From: Nesterenkonia sp052089225
GTDB lineage: Bacteria > Actinomycetota > Actinomycetes > Actinomycetales > Micrococcaceae
NCBI GenBank assembly: GCA_052089225.1
Contig: JBQCZP010000006.1
Location: 11,567 to 75,566, forward strand
Direction of reading: 5' to 3'
DNA: 64,000 nt
Below are positions 16,133 to 26,197 of the stretch, piece by piece. Each line of letters opens with the position of its first letter. Within the stretch, counting starts at the first letter, position 1. The position numbers and the translations under genes are program-made. The notes under the pieces were generated by a model, which had not been told where the DNA came from, searched no databases, and saw only the letters and a program-made list of their open reading frames with translations.

Positions 16133-17509
16133 TCAGCGCAGCCGTTCGAACAGGTAGGCCTCAATCTTGTCCAGCGGCACGCGCTCCTGGTTCATCTGAT
16201 CGCGGTCCCGCACGGTGGCGGCGTTGTCCTGGAGGGTGTCGAAGTCCACGGTGATGCAGAACGGGGTACCGATCTCATCCTGGCGCCGGTACCGGCGTCC
16301 GATCGCTCCGGCGTCGTCGTAATCTACGTTCCAGTTCCTGCGCAGCGCAGCGGCCAGCTTCTGCGAGGGTTCGGCAAGCTCGGCCTTCTTCGACAGCGGC
16401 AGCACGGCGGCCTTGACCGGCGCCAGCCTGGGGTGCAGCTTCAGCACCGTTCGGGTGTCGACCCCGCCCTTGGTATTGGGCGCCTCATCCTCAGCGTAGG
16501 AGTCCACCAGGAAGGCCATCATCGCGCGGGTCAGGCCGAAGGAGGGCTCGATCACGAAGGGCACGTACCGCTCGCCGGTAGCCTGGTCGAAGTAGCTGAG
16601 CTCCTTGCCGGAGTGCTTGATGTGGGTGCCCAGGTCGTAGTCGGTGCGGTTGGCGATGCCCATCAGCTCGCCCCATTCGGAGCCGGGGAAGTTGAACCGG
16701 TACTCCAGGTCCACGGTCGCCGCCGAGTAGTGTGCACGCTCCTCCTCGGGGACGTCGAAGCGGCGCAGGTGCTCCGGGTTCAGGCCCAGATCGGTGAACC
16801 AGCGTTCCGAGTCCTCCACCCAGCGGTGGTACCACTCTTCGGCCTCAGCCGGTGGCACGAAGAACTCGATCTCCATCTGCTCGAACTCCCGTGTGCGGAA
16901 GATGAAGTTGCCCGGGGTGATCTCGTTGCGGAATGCCTTGCCGATCTGGCCGATGCCGAAGGGCGGTTTGCGTCGGGCGGAGGTGACCACGTTGGAGAAG
17001 TTCACGAAGATGCCCTGGGCGGTCTCGGGGCGCAGATAGTGCAGGCCGGTCTCGTCGTCGACGGGGCCCAGGTAGGACTTCACCAGCCCGGAGAAGGCAC
17101 GCGGCTCGGTGAACTTACCCTTGGTGCCGCAGTCCGGGCAGGCGATCTCACTCATGCCGTCCTGGGGTGCTCGGCCCTTCTTGTCCTCAAACGCCTCGAT
17201 GAGGTGGTCCTCCCGGTGACGCTTATGGCACTGGAGGCATTCCACCAGCGGATCGGTGAAGGTCTCCAGGTGCCCCGAGGCCTGCCACACTGACGAGGGC
17301 AGGATGATGGATGAGTCCAGGCCCACCATGTCCCCGCGCCCACGCACGAAGGTCTGCCACCATTCAGCCTTGATGTTCTCCTTCAGCTCCGTGCCCAGGG
17401 GGCCGTAGTCCCAGGCGGAGCGGGATCCGCCGTAGATCTCACCGGCCTGGTAGACGAAACCGCGGCGCTTGGCCAGGTTGATGACTTTGTCGAGCGTGGA
17501 CTCTGCCAT
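16133..17509 (-). CDS. glyS: Glycyl-tRNA synthetase (dimeric type)
   Basis: 458 residues of the eukaryote/archaea-like alpha2 class II enzyme found in Actinobacteria. The N-terminal motif RRGFVYQAGEIYGG, the motif-2 region FRNEITPGNFIFRTREFEQME and the C-terminal anticodon-binding domain are all present. The specific PETAQGIFVNF is near residue 191. It charges tRNA(Gly). Upstream lies a DMT transporter, 51 bp away on the same strand. Confidence 0.95.
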   Translation of the reverse strand: MAESTLDKVINLAKRRGFVYQAGEIYGGSRSAWDYGPLGTELKENIKAEWWQTFVRGRGDMVGLDSSIILPSSVWQASGHLETFTDPLVECLQCHKRHREDHLIEAFEDKKGRAPQDGMSEIACPDCGTKGKFTEPRAFSGLVKSYLGPVDDETGLHYLRPETAQGIFVNFSNVVTSARRKPPFGIGQIGKAFRNEITPGNFIFRTREFEQMEIEFFVPPAEAEEWYHRWVEDSERWFTDLGLNPEHLRRFDVPEEERAHYSAATVDLEYRFNFPGSEWGELMGIANRTDYDLGTHIKHSGKELSYFDQATGERYVPFVIEPSFGLTRAMMAFLVDSYAEDEAPNTKGGVDTRTVLKLHPRLAPVKAAVLPLSKKAELAEPSQKLAAALRRNWNVDYDDAGAIGRRYRRQDEIGTPFCITVDFDTLQDNAATVRDRDQMNQERVPLDKIEAYLFERLR

Positions 17510-17560
17510 GGTGTGGTGGTTGCTCCTGCTTCTTGGCTCAGGTCTGGTTCGCAGGCCAGC

Positions 17561-18574
17561 TTACCCCTCAGGTGGGCGACCTTTCCTGCGGCCGCCTCGG
17601 ACGAAGTCCGGAAGCGAGGCGACGACGACGGCGACCAGGGTCATCACAGTGCCGAGCACCGTAGCGGTGGTCACGATCGAACCCGGTGCCGGCACCAGCA
17701 GGTCCAGCGCCAGGGAGCCCAGCAGCTGGCCTGCGATGATGCCCATAGCCGCCAGCAGCACACCGACCTTGGTGACCAGCACCGCTCCCACGCCGATGAA
17801 CACGCAGCCCAGCAGCCCGCCGATGTAGTACCACCATTCAGCGGGCAGTTCGCCCGCCCCCGGGCCGGCGACCATCAGCTTGACGCCCCAGATCAGCAGC
17901 AGCAGAACCGTCCCGGAGACGAAGTTGAACAGTGTGGCGGGAAGCGCGCTTCCGTAGGCGGCCGACTGCCGGCCGTTGACTGCCTGCTGGCCGGCATTGA
18001 GCAGCCCCGCAGTCAGTGGGAGCACCACCAGCAGCCAGATGAGCCCCTGGTCGGCGCCGCTCAGCTGCGGGGAGACGGCCCACAGGACCGATATCACCGT
18101 CAGTGCTGCGCCGATCGCTCGCATCGGGCTGATGCGGATGCGCCCGGCGGGCCCCAGCCCCACCCGGTCCCAGAGCAGGCCCCCGATGGTCTGACCGGTC
18201 ACCACGGCCACGGTGAACACGGCCACACCGATCAGCCCGATCGTCAGAGTCTGGGTCAGCACGAAGTAGGCGCCCACGCAGCCGGCCAACAGGTACCACC
18301 ATCTGACCGTGCCGCGCTGGAAGGCCGGCCTGATCTCACGCATGGCGCGGCGCCCGCGCGGTGCGGCGATGGTGATCGCAGCGATGAGCAGCAGTCCGGT
18401 GAAGAAGCTGATGAACCCGGCCAAGTAGGGGTCCCCGGTGTGTGCTGAGAGCGCCGCGTTGATTCTGCCCTGGCTCGGAATGGCCGCCCCGGTGAGCACC
18501 ATGACGATCAGGAGCCCTCCCATCATCAGCGGCGAACGCTGCGGGGCGGAACTGTGGGGGTTCATACTGACCAC
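17561..18574 (-). CDS. DMT-family transporter (tandem YdcZ/DUF606 type)
   Basis: 337 residues with about ten membrane helices. It contains two similar halves, each starting with a GxxxPxQGRxNAxL-like or GLLNAGQQAV element (SQGRINAALSAH near residue 33; LLNAGQQAVNGR near 190). This is the fused form of the YdcZ membrane family in the drug/metabolite transporter superfamily. The transported compound is unknown. It is divergent from the S4-domain gene across a 77-bp spacer. Confidence 0.85.
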   Translation of the reverse strand: MVSMNPHSSAPQRSPLMMGGLLIVMVLTGAAIPSQGRINAALSAHTGDPYLAGFISFFTGLLLIAAITIAAPRGRRAMREIRPAFQRGTVRWWYLLAGCVGAYFVLTQTLTIGLIGVAVFTVAVVTGQTIGGLLWDRVGLGPAGRIRISPMRAIGAALTVISVLWAVSPQLSGADQGLIWLLVVLPLTAGLLNAGQQAVNGRQSAAYGSALPATLFNFVSGTVLLLLIWGVKLMVAGPGAGELPAEWWYYIGGLLGCVFIGVGAVLVTKVGVLLAAMGIIAGQLLGSLALDLLVPAPGSIVTTATVLGTVMTLVAVVVASLPDFVRGGRRKGRPPEG

Positions 18575-18651
18575 TCTAATTCTGCCGAGGGCATTGATCG
18601 ATGTTGTCCTGCCCCGCCTCGCCGCACACTCCAGCTGGCAGACTGGGTCCT

Positions 18652-18900
18652 ATGAGTGATGAGACCGCCCAGGTGCCGATCAGAGACGAATCCATCCGAT
18701 TGGGCCAGCTGCTCAAGCTGGCCGGGGCAGTGGAGTCCGGGGTAGTTGCCCGCGACGTGATAGGTGCCGGCGCGGTCTCAGTGGACGGTGAACCGGAGGA
18801 TCGCCGCGGCGCCCAGATTGCACTGGGCCAACGCGTGCACTTCAGCGGTGAGGAGTACGGACTGCCGAATCTCACCCTCGTGCCGGTGCGTGAGGACTGA
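18652..18900 (+). CDS. RNA-binding S4 domain protein
   Basis: 82 residues from the ATG at 18652. The S4 core reads IRLGQLLKLAGAVESG...VSVDGEPEDRRGAQIALGQRV in separated blocks and ends with a short tail. It resembles the YbcJ-type stand-alone S4 proteins, which bind structured RNA such as stalled ribosome or tRNA fragments; the target here is unknown. A longer reading from 18601 is possible but lacks family similarity. Confidence 0.83.
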   Translation: MSDETAQVPIRDESIRLGQLLKLAGAVESGVVARDVIGAGAVSVDGEPEDRRGAQIALGQRVHFSGEEYGLPNLTLVPVRED

Positions 18901-18937
18901 CGCAGCCTCCCCGCACGGCCTCCCACCCTCACCTGCT

Positions 18938-19003
18938 TTATCACCGTCGTTCCGTGTTATCACCGTCGTCTACGACGGTGATGAGCCGATAGGACGGTGA
19001 TAA
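18938..19003. repeat. Nested inverted repeats TTATCACCGTCGT
   Basis: Two direct copies of TTATCACCGTCGT (18938-18950, 18957-18969) are followed by two inverted copies (18972-18982, 18993-19003), making nested hairpins in the 130-bp spacer between convergent genes. It may act as a bidirectional terminator, although no U-run follows. A mobile short repeat is the alternative. Confidence 0.6.
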
Positions 19004-19032
19004 TCGCCCAAACGCCTCCGACGACGGGCAGT

Positions 19033-19689
19033 TCACCGCCCGAGCACGGTATAGGTCAGAAACTCGTTGACGTGGCCGATCTCCTGCGGCACCACCCCGT
19101 GGCCGGCGCCGGGGTAGAGCACTTTGGTCAGCTTCACCGTCTGATTGGCCCACTGATGGGTGTACTCGGTGCGCTCAGAGGTGATGATCGGATCCTCCTG
19201 GTCCCGGCCCCAGAAGAACGGCACCTGGCGGGCGGCCAGGCCCTCGTCGTCGAAATAGTCCTCCAGCTCACCACCGGTGCTGGGGTCCACGGCAAAGCCG
19301 GAGAGCCCGACGACGGCGGCAAACTCGCCGGGCCGCGTCCGCAGCAGGCTGGTGGCCATGGCCATGCCCATGGAGAACCCCAGCAGGGTGACCGAACTGT
19401 GCTGATCCTTCACCGAGGCGATCCAACTCCACAGGTCTTCCACGGCGTCGTGCGCCGCCGCAGAGGAGTAGGCCATCCGCTCCACGTCGAGGTCGAACCA
19501 GGTGTAGGCGCCGAACCCCATCGCCACCGGGGCCCGGACGGAGGCGTATGTGAACTCCTGGGGCAGTTCGGGGACCAGCCCGAGCAGATCACGCTCGTTC
19601 GATCCGTATCCGTGCAGCAGCACCACCAGTGGGGTGCCGGCGCGTTCGTCGTCCTCGCGGGTCCAGATGACCTCATAATCAGTTGCCAT
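19033..19689 (-). CDS. Alpha/beta-hydrolase (carboxylesterase/phospholipase type)
   Basis: 218 residues from MATDYEVIW; the longer ORF upstream has no family similarity. LHGYGSNERDLLGL near residue 26 is the oxyanion strand of the YpfH/lysophospholipase group. The triad is S106 in GFSMG, D166 and H197 in GAGHGV. It has no signal peptide, so it is a cytosolic esterase of unknown substrate. It is divergent from the SGNH hydrolase, 32 bp away. An ATG at 19698 is an equally simple start. Confidence 0.82.
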   Translation of the reverse strand: MATDYEVIWTREDDERAGTPLVVLLHGYGSNERDLLGLVPELPQEFTYASVRAPVAMGFGAYTWFDLDVERMAYSSAAAHDAVEDLWSWIASVKDQHSSVTLLGFSMGMAMATSLLRTRPGEFAAVVGLSGFAVDPSTGGELEDYFDDEGLAARQVPFFWGRDQEDPIITSERTEYTHQWANQTVKLTKVLYPGAGHGVVPQEIGHVNEFLTYTVLGR

Positions 19690-19721
19690 AGGATCCATCC
19701 TACGAAGGATCAGCTCCGGAG

Positions 19722-20687
19722 ATGAGTGATGCGGCGGGCGCGTTTGGCACAATGAGGTCCGTGGACACAGAAGCCGATAATTCTTCAGCAGCCCCAGACT
19801 CCTCCCTCGTCGAGAAGCAGCCTGGGGAGGCACCGCAGAAGGTGCCGCAGTCCACGCCGCAGCACCCGTGGACTCGATTCGTCGCGCTGGGGGATTCCTT
19901 CACCGAAGGTATCGGCGACCCGCACAGCTCCCGGCCGGGCTATCACCGCGGCTGGGCAGACCGGGTGGCCGATGAGCTGGCCGGCGGAACGGAGCACTTC
20001 GCCTACGCCAATCTGGCGGTGCGCGGCAGGCTCATTGAACAGATCCGTGATGAGCAGGTCGCACCGGCCTTGGCGCTGAAGCCGGACCTGATCACCCTCT
20101 GCGCAGGCGGAAACGACGTGATCCGCCCCGGCTCAGACCCTGATGAGACCGCCCGCATCCTCGACACGCTGGTCCAGATCTTGGCCACCACAGGCGCGGC
20201 CATTGTGCTGTTCAACGGCCCTGATATCCGTGAGACCCCGGTGATGGGCTCCATACGGGGCAAAGTGGCCATCTTCAACGAGAACGTGCGCACCATTGCC
20301 CAGCGGCACGACGCCGTCGTCGCCGATATGTGGAGCCTGCGCGAACTGGCCCGACCCGAGATGTGGGACGAGGATCGGCTGCACTTCTCCCCGTTGGGCC
20401 ACCACACGATCGCGGCGATGGTGCTGGACACTCTGAACGTGAGGCACGAACTCAACCCGGTCCAGCCGCGGCCGGTGCCTGAGCGGTCCTGGCGTGAGGC
20501 CCGGGTCGACGACGCCGTCTGGGCTCGGCACCACCTGTTTCCCTGGGTGCTTCGGCGGCTGCGCGGCCGCTCCTCCGGAGACGGGGTCAACCCTAAGCGG
20601 CCGAACATCGAGCCGCTGTTCGGAGGCTCCATGCCGCTGGGAACGGTCAATGAAGACTCCCCGGACGACGTCGCCCAGCAGAGCTGA
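19722..20687 (+). CDS. SGNH/GDSL-family hydrolase
   Basis: 321 residues. Block I is GDSFTEG with the nucleophile S59, block III GGND has N131, and block V is D218-x-x-H221. The first 45 residues are polar and Pro/Glu-rich, and a basic Arg-rich tail follows the domain. No signal peptide is seen. The family hydrolyses esters or O-acetyl groups on lipids or sugars. The start at 19722 follows AAGGAT by about 11 bases; later Met or Val codons before residue 45 are possible. Confidence 0.84.
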   Translation: MSDAAGAFGTMRSVDTEADNSSAAPDSSLVEKQPGEAPQKVPQSTPQHPWTRFVALGDSFTEGIGDPHSSRPGYHRGWADRVADELAGGTEHFAYANLAVRGRLIEQIRDEQVAPALALKPDLITLCAGGNDVIRPGSDPDETARILDTLVQILATTGAAIVLFNGPDIRETPVMGSIRGKVAIFNENVRTIAQRHDAVVADMWSLRELARPEMWDEDRLHFSPLGHHTIAAMVLDTLNVRHELNPVQPRPVPERSWREARVDDAVWARHHLFPWVLRRLRGRSSGDGVNPKRPNIEPLFGGSMPLGTVNEDSPDDVAQQS

Positions 20688-20699
20688 GCTGCCGGGCGG

Positions 20700-20903
20700 T
20701 CAGCGGCGCTTCGGTACGGTCCTGATTGGGCCTGTGGACCCCATGCCGCCCAGTGCTGCCGGCGCCTGCGGTGGGTTGGGTGGCTGCGGCGCAGCCTCTT
20801 GTGCCTCAGCCTCAGCTGGAGTCTCCGACGTCGCAGTGGTTTCGGACGCCTCTGTGGCTTCAGTCTTCTCTGCGGGTTCAGTGCGCGGACGGTCGCTGCT
20901 CAT
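20700..20903 (-). CDS. Small low-complexity Ala/Glu/Pro-rich protein
   Basis: A perfect AAGGAGG lies 6 bases before the ATG at 20903. The 67-residue product is an acidic Glu/Ala/Thr-rich half, then Pro-rich and Gly-rich segments and a basic end (RTVPKRR). It should be disordered. No family was recognised. The strong ribosome-binding site is the main evidence that it is translated. It converges on the SGNH gene end (13 bp). Confidence 0.5.
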   Translation of the reverse strand: MSSDRPRTEPAEKTEATEASETTATSETPAEAEAQEAAPQPPNPPQAPAALGGMGSTGPIRTVPKRR

Positions 20904-21093
20904 ACAGCCTCCTTGGATGCTTCCGACGGGCCGGGTGCGGGTTCGGAACATACTCTACGTGCCTGAGCGGATACTCTGCGTGCGTGAGCCGAGTGCACAG
21001 CCGCCGCTGGTGAGGCAGGCAGCGGCCTGCGGCACAGGGACTGTGACTCAGGGTCTGTGACTCAGGGACTGCGCAGCAGAGTCGGCCTGCGCA

Positions 21094-22245
21094 TCAGAGG
21101 TTCAGCGTGGCGCGCATGGCGTCACCGAGCTGCTCCGCGCTGGTGAGGAACCCGTCGTGACCGATCGGCGAGGTGATCATGTGGGGCCTGTGGTCTCCGG
21201 GGATCAGCTCAGCCAGCTGTTGGGACTGTTCGGGGAAGTAGAGCCGGTCAGTGTCGACAGCGGCCAGGAACGGGGTCGCCTGCACCCGCGCCAGGGCAGC
21301 CTCGACTCCCCCGCGCCCGCGTCCGACGTCGTGGCTCATCAGCGCTTCGGCCAGCACCATGTAGGCGTTGGGGTCGAAGCGCTCGGCCAGTTTCGACGCC
21401 TGGTGGTCCAGGTAGGACTCCACCTGATAGCGGCCGCGCGGCTGTCCTGCGGTGCGCGGGGCGAAGGGGTCCTCTGCGCCTTGGGAGGCACGACCGAACC
21501 TCACCTGCAGCTCAGCCTCGGCACGGTAGGTGATGTGGGCGATCCGCCGGGCCAGTCCCAGCCCCTCCTGCGGTGGGGGACCGTCGTAGTAGTCACCTCC
21601 GCGGAAGTTCGCATCGTTGCGGATGGCCAGCACCTGGGCTTGGCCGAAGGCGATCTGCTCGGCGGTGGATGCGGCTCCGCAGGAGAAGACGGCCAGCCCA
21701 TCGACGAACTCGGGGTAGGTCACCGCCCACTCCAGGGCGCGGGCACCGCCCATGGAGCCGCCGATCGCAGTGCGCAGGCGGGTGATCCCCAGGTGATCCA
21801 GCAGGCGCTTCTCCAACCGGACGGCGTCGCGGATGGTCACCGACGGGAACCGGGACCCCCAGGGAACGCCCTCCGGGTCCGACGACGCCGGGCCGGTGGA
21901 TCCGTAGCAGCCGCCCACCATGGCCGGGGCGATGACGAACCACCTGTCAGTGTCGATGGGGCGCCCTTGGCCCAGCAGGCCCTCCCACCAGCCGAGGGCC
22001 GGATCAGCCGAGCTGGAGGCCACATGGGTGTCGCCGGTCAGCGCATGGGCGACCAGCACGGCGTTGTCTCCGGCGTCGTTGAGCTCGCCCCAGGTCTCAT
22101 AGGCCAGCTGCACCTCGGGCAGGCGCCCACCGGTCTCGCACGTGAAGGGACCGGCCTGGAAGGTCTTCAGCACACCGGCGGGGCGGTCTCCGAAGTCGTT
22201 GTCCACAGCGGGCGGCAGGTGCTGGAGCACGTCTGAGGAAGGCAT
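21094..22245 (-). CDS. metX: Homoserine O-acetyltransferase MetX
   Basis: 383 residues of the alpha/beta-hydrolase-fold MetX family. The nucleophile S164 lies in GGSMGG, the GGCYGSTGP segment near 111-119 is the family signature, and the catalytic Asp (VDTDRLYFP) and His (IGHDGFL) are near the C-terminus. It acetylates homoserine with acetyl-CoA in methionine synthesis. It follows metY by 9 bp, so both answer to the SAM-IV riboswitch upstream of metY. Confidence 0.95.
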   Translation of the reverse strand: MPSSDVLQHLPPAVDNDFGDRPAGVLKTFQAGPFTCETGGRLPEVQLAYETWGELNDAGDNAVLVAHALTGDTHVASSSADPALGWWEGLLGQGRPIDTDRWFVIAPAMVGGCYGSTGPASSDPEGVPWGSRFPSVTIRDAVRLEKRLLDHLGITRLRTAIGGSMGGARALEWAVTYPEFVDGLAVFSCGAASTAEQIAFGQAQVLAIRNDANFRGGDYYDGPPPQEGLGLARRIAHITYRAEAELQVRFGRASQGAEDPFAPRTAGQPRGRYQVESYLDHQASKLAERFDPNAYMVLAEALMSHDVGRGRGGVEAALARVQATPFLAAVDTDRLYFPEQSQQLAELIPGDHRPHMITSPIGHDGFLTSAEQLGDAMRATLNL

Positions 22246-22254
22246 CGTGCCGTC

Positions 22255-23589
22255 TCAGCCTCTGGGTGCCTTGGCCAGCCCCTGCTCCAGGTCGGCCAGG
22301 ATGTCATCGATGTGCTCCAGGCCCACTGAGAGCCGCACCAGTCCTGGGTTGACGCCTGCGGCCCGCTTCTCTGAGTCGCTGAGCTGCCGGTGCGTGGTGG
22401 ATCCGGGGTGGATGGCCAGGGAGCGGACATCGCCGACATTGGCCACCAGCGAATGCAGCTGCAGCGCATCAACCAGGGCTTGGCCCGCTTCGTCGCCGCC
22501 GTGTACCTCGAAGGAGATGATCGAGCCGACACCCCGGGGCAGGTACTTCTGGGCGCGCTGGTAGTAGGGGCTGGAGGGCAGCCCTGCGAAGAGGACGCTG
22601 CGTACGGCGTCGTGGCCCTCCAGGTACTCTGCGACGCGCTGGGCATTCTGCACGTGGCGCTCCATGCGCAGGCTCAGGGTCTCCAGTCCCAGGTTGATCT
22701 CGAAGGCGTTGTGCGGCGACAGCGCAGGGCCCAGGTCGCGCAGCAGCTGCACGCGTGCCTTGAGGACGTAGGAGAGGTTGACGCCGAAGATGCCGTCGGG
22801 CCCCAGGTCACGTCCGAACACCAGGCCGTGGTAGCTCTCATCGGGGGTGCTGAAGCCGGGGAAACGCTCGGGGTAGGCGCTGTAGTCGAACTTTCCGGCG
22901 TCGACGATGACTCCGGCGATAGCGGTGCCGTGGCCGCCGAGGAACTTGGTGGCCGAATGGACCACCACGTCTGCGCCGTGTTCGATGGGCCGCAGCAGGT
23001 ACGGGCTGGGCAGCGTGTTGTCGACGATCAGCGGTGCGCCGAATTCGTGGGCGAGCTCCGCCACCGCCTCCAGGTCCGCGACGTCGCCGCGGGGGTTGGC
23101 GACGCTCTCAGTGAAGAACGCGACCGTGTTGTCCTGGGTGGCTGCGCGCCAGGACTGCGGGTCATCGGAATCCTCGACGAAGGTCACGTCGATGCCGAAC
23201 TTCGGCAGCGTGTGCTTGAACAGGTTCTGCGTTCCGCCGTAGAGGGAGGGTGAGGCCACGACGTGGCTGCCCGACTGTGCGATGTTCAGCAGTGACAGCG
23301 TGGTGGCCGCCTGGCCGGAGCCGACGGCGAGCGCACCCACGCCGCCCTCCAGGGCTGCGATCTTGTTCTCCACTGCCTCAACTGTGGGGTTGGTCAGTCG
23401 CGAATAGATCGGGCCGAGCTCTTCGAGGCCGAACCGCTTGCCTGCGGTCTCCGTGTCGGGGAACACGAAGCTGGTGGTCTGTTGGATCGGCAGCGCCCGG
23501 GCTCCGGTGGCCGGGTCGGGGGCGACGCCGGCGTGGATCTGGCGGGTCTCGAAATTGGCCGCCTCCGGCTGCCAGGTGTATTCGCTCAT
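22255..23589 (-). CDS. metY: O-acetylhomoserine sulfhydrylase MetY
   Basis: 444 residues from the ATG at 23589 (MSEYTWQPEA), with GGGAG 8 bases upstream. It is a PLP enzyme of the Cys/Met metabolism family: the PLP lysine is K215 in SATKFLGGHGT, and GSGQAATTLSLLN near 90 holds the cofactor phosphate. It condenses O-acetylhomoserine with sulfide to homocysteine. The segment upstream of 23589 is untranslated leader containing the riboswitch, although an ORF runs through it. Confidence 0.95.
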   Translation of the reverse strand: MSEYTWQPEAANFETRQIHAGVAPDPATGARALPIQQTTSFVFPDTETAGKRFGLEELGPIYSRLTNPTVEAVENKIAALEGGVGALAVGSGQAATTLSLLNIAQSGSHVVASPSLYGGTQNLFKHTLPKFGIDVTFVEDSDDPQSWRAATQDNTVAFFTESVANPRGDVADLEAVAELAHEFGAPLIVDNTLPSPYLLRPIEHGADVVVHSATKFLGGHGTAIAGVIVDAGKFDYSAYPERFPGFSTPDESYHGLVFGRDLGPDGIFGVNLSYVLKARVQLLRDLGPALSPHNAFEINLGLETLSLRMERHVQNAQRVAEYLEGHDAVRSVLFAGLPSSPYYQRAQKYLPRGVGSIISFEVHGGDEAGQALVDALQLHSLVANVGDVRSLAIHPGSTTHRQLSDSEKRAAGVNPGLVRLSVGLEHIDDILADLEQGLAKAPRG

Positions 23590-23639
23590 GAGAATCTCCC
23601 TTTCCAAGTCTTTCGGAGACCTCAGACTTCGGGAGTATG

Positions 23640-23757
23640 AGGTCCGCGCTTGCCGAGATGGGTTCTCCATCCGGCCAGGTCCTCACCCGGGGCACCCCAC
23701 CGCGAACTGGAGGGTTGCCGGCCACTAAACCGGGGTTTTGCAGTGACACTCTTGACC
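23640..23757 (-). promoter_or_regulatory. SAM-IV riboswitch of metYX
   Basis: On the minus strand the leader reads GGTCAAGAGTGTCACTGC, then the core GTGGCCGGCAACCCTCC, then GGTGGGGTGCCCCGGGTGAG, closing with GGACC to pair with the opening GGTC. This matches the actinobacterial SAM-IV class (RF00634). A further hairpin downstream (about 23641-23675) fits the extra SAM-IV element. S-adenosylmethionine should switch off metYX. Boundaries are approximate. Confidence 0.87.
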
Positions 23758-23827
23758 TTCGTCCGAGTCTGCTGGATCCGCCGCGTCGGTGCAAGTCGTG
23801 GCGCAGAATTTCGTCATGTGGACGGTC

Positions 23828-23889
23828 AGTGTGTCGGAACTGAGGGAATGCGGCCGCCTCGGCCCGCATTCCCTCAGCTCCGACACACT
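23828..23889. repeat. Palindromic intergenic repeat, copy A
   Basis: Arms 23828-23853 and 23864-23889 are complementary over 25 of 26 positions around a 10-base loop. The outer part, GTGTGTCGG...CCGACACACTCAACG, recurs at 25168-25232 beyond the other end of the thiolase gene. It could end both metY-side and thiolase-side transcripts. Confidence 0.75.
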
Positions 23890-23926
23890 CAACGCGTGGA
23901 AGCCGCCCGCGTGGGCGCAGGCGGGA

Positions 23927-25108
<1,182 letters not shown>

Positions 25109-25167
25109 GGTCAAGCTCCTTTGCTCTCCTGGGTGAAATCCACTGACATCATAGGCCCCGCCTCAGT

Positions 25168-25232
25168 GAGTGTGTCGCAGCTGCGGGAACTGGGGCCGTT
25201 CGGCGGTCAGTTCTATACGTTTCGACACACTC
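25168..25232. repeat. Palindromic intergenic repeat, copy B
   Basis: GAGTGTGTCG (25168-25177) pairs with CGACACACTC (25223-25232), with an inner pair GAACTG/CAGTTC. The left arm GTGTGTCGCAGCTGCGGGAA is clearly related to copy A, and both right arms are followed by AACG. The middle has diverged and no longer pairs fully. Confidence 0.7.
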
Positions 25233-26148
25233 AACGGAAGGTGGCCTCAGGATCCCACACCCAGGCAGCACGCGGAAGCTGCTCCGGGTCGAAGCTGCCC
25301 AGCGCCTGCTGAAGCGGGCCGGCGGGAAGACCGAGAGACTCCAGCAGCACATCACGGACCTGCTCAGCGCTGACCCCGTGGTCCGCCAACTCACTGAGCG
25401 TGACCGCGCCGTCGCGTTTGGCCAGGCGCTTGCCCGCAGCGTTGACCACCAGCGGAACATGGGCGTACTGCACCTGATCCGCCGCAGCGGGCCCATACAG
25501 CAGCTGGCGCAGATACGCCTGACGAGGGGCGGAGTCAGCCAGGTCATCGGCGCGGACCACCTGGTCCACCCCGGTGAGATGATCATCGACGACGACGGCC
25601 AGGTGATAGGCGGCCGCACCGTCGTTGCGCACCAGCACCAGGTCATCCACACCAGCGCGCACGGTGCCCAGCAGCTGGTCGGTGACGACGCCCTGGGTGA
25701 TCTCAGCGCGCAGCCGCAGGGCCGGCGGCCGCTGCCTCCGCCGCTGCTCACGTTCGGCCGCAGTCAGTGTGCGGCAGGTGCCCGGGTAGGCCCCGGGCGG
25801 TGCGTGCGGGGCGCGGGGAGCTTCCTGGATCTCCCGGCGGGTGCAGAAGCAGTCGTAGACCAGGCCGGCCTCGGCCAGCTGCGCCACGGCGTCGTCGTAG
25901 ACCTGCTGCCGCTGTGACTGCCGCAGCGGCTCGCCGACGAAGGTGATGCCCAGGGCGGTCATATCCGCCAGCTGGCGCTGCGCGGACCCTGTCACAGTGC
26001 GTGAGTCGTCGAGGTCCTCGTAGCGCAGCAGCAGGCTGCGTCCGCTGCCGGCCGCGAACAGCCACGCAAGCATCCCGGTGCGCAGGTTCCCCAGGTGCAG
26101 GTCCCCCGAGGGGCTGGGTGCATACCGTCCGGCTGACATGCCGCCCAT
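25231..26148 (-). CDS. gluQ: Glutamyl-Q tRNA(Asp) synthetase
   Basis: 305 residues from MGGMSAGRYAPSPSG; the 50 codons upstream in the ORF do not fit. It is a truncated GluRS paralogue without an anticodon-binding domain. The HIGH-like motif is PSPSGDLHLGN, the KMSKS-like motif is KRLAKRDGAV, and the zinc site is C-F-C (near 110) with Y-P-G-T-C. It attaches glutamate to queuosine of tRNA(Asp). The 3' end reaches into repeat copy B. ATG at 26139 is an alternative start. Confidence 0.87.
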   Translation of the reverse strand: MGGMSAGRYAPSPSGDLHLGNLRTGMLAWLFAAGSGRSLLLRYEDLDDSRTVTGSAQRQLADMTALGITFVGEPLRQSQRQQVYDDAVAQLAEAGLVYDCFCTRREIQEAPRAPHAPPGAYPGTCRTLTAAEREQRRRQRPPALRLRAEITQGVVTDQLLGTVRAGVDDLVLVRNDGAAAYHLAVVVDDHLTGVDQVVRADDLADSAPRQAYLRQLLYGPAAADQVQYAHVPLVVNAAGKRLAKRDGAVTLSELADHGVSAEQVRDVLLESLGLPAGPLQQALGSFDPEQLPRAAWVWDPEATFR

Positions 26149-26185
26149 AGTATCGATTGGCGGGCTGCGCCGGGCGCCGAGATAG

Positions 26186-26197
26186 TTGCACGTCCAA
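26186..26197. promoter_or_regulatory. Palindromic operator candidate TTGCACGTCCAA
   Basis: TTG-N-ACGT-N-CAA is a 12-bp palindrome in the gluQ-mmsA spacer. Its TTGGACGT half also occurs in the acyl-CoA synthetase/dehydrogenase promoter region (32045). The MarR gene lying between these two units is the obvious candidate regulator; this is inference. Confidence 0.35.

Noticed and set aside
15923..17293. 456-codon plus-strand ORF over glyS
   Set aside because: Antisense shadow of glyS.
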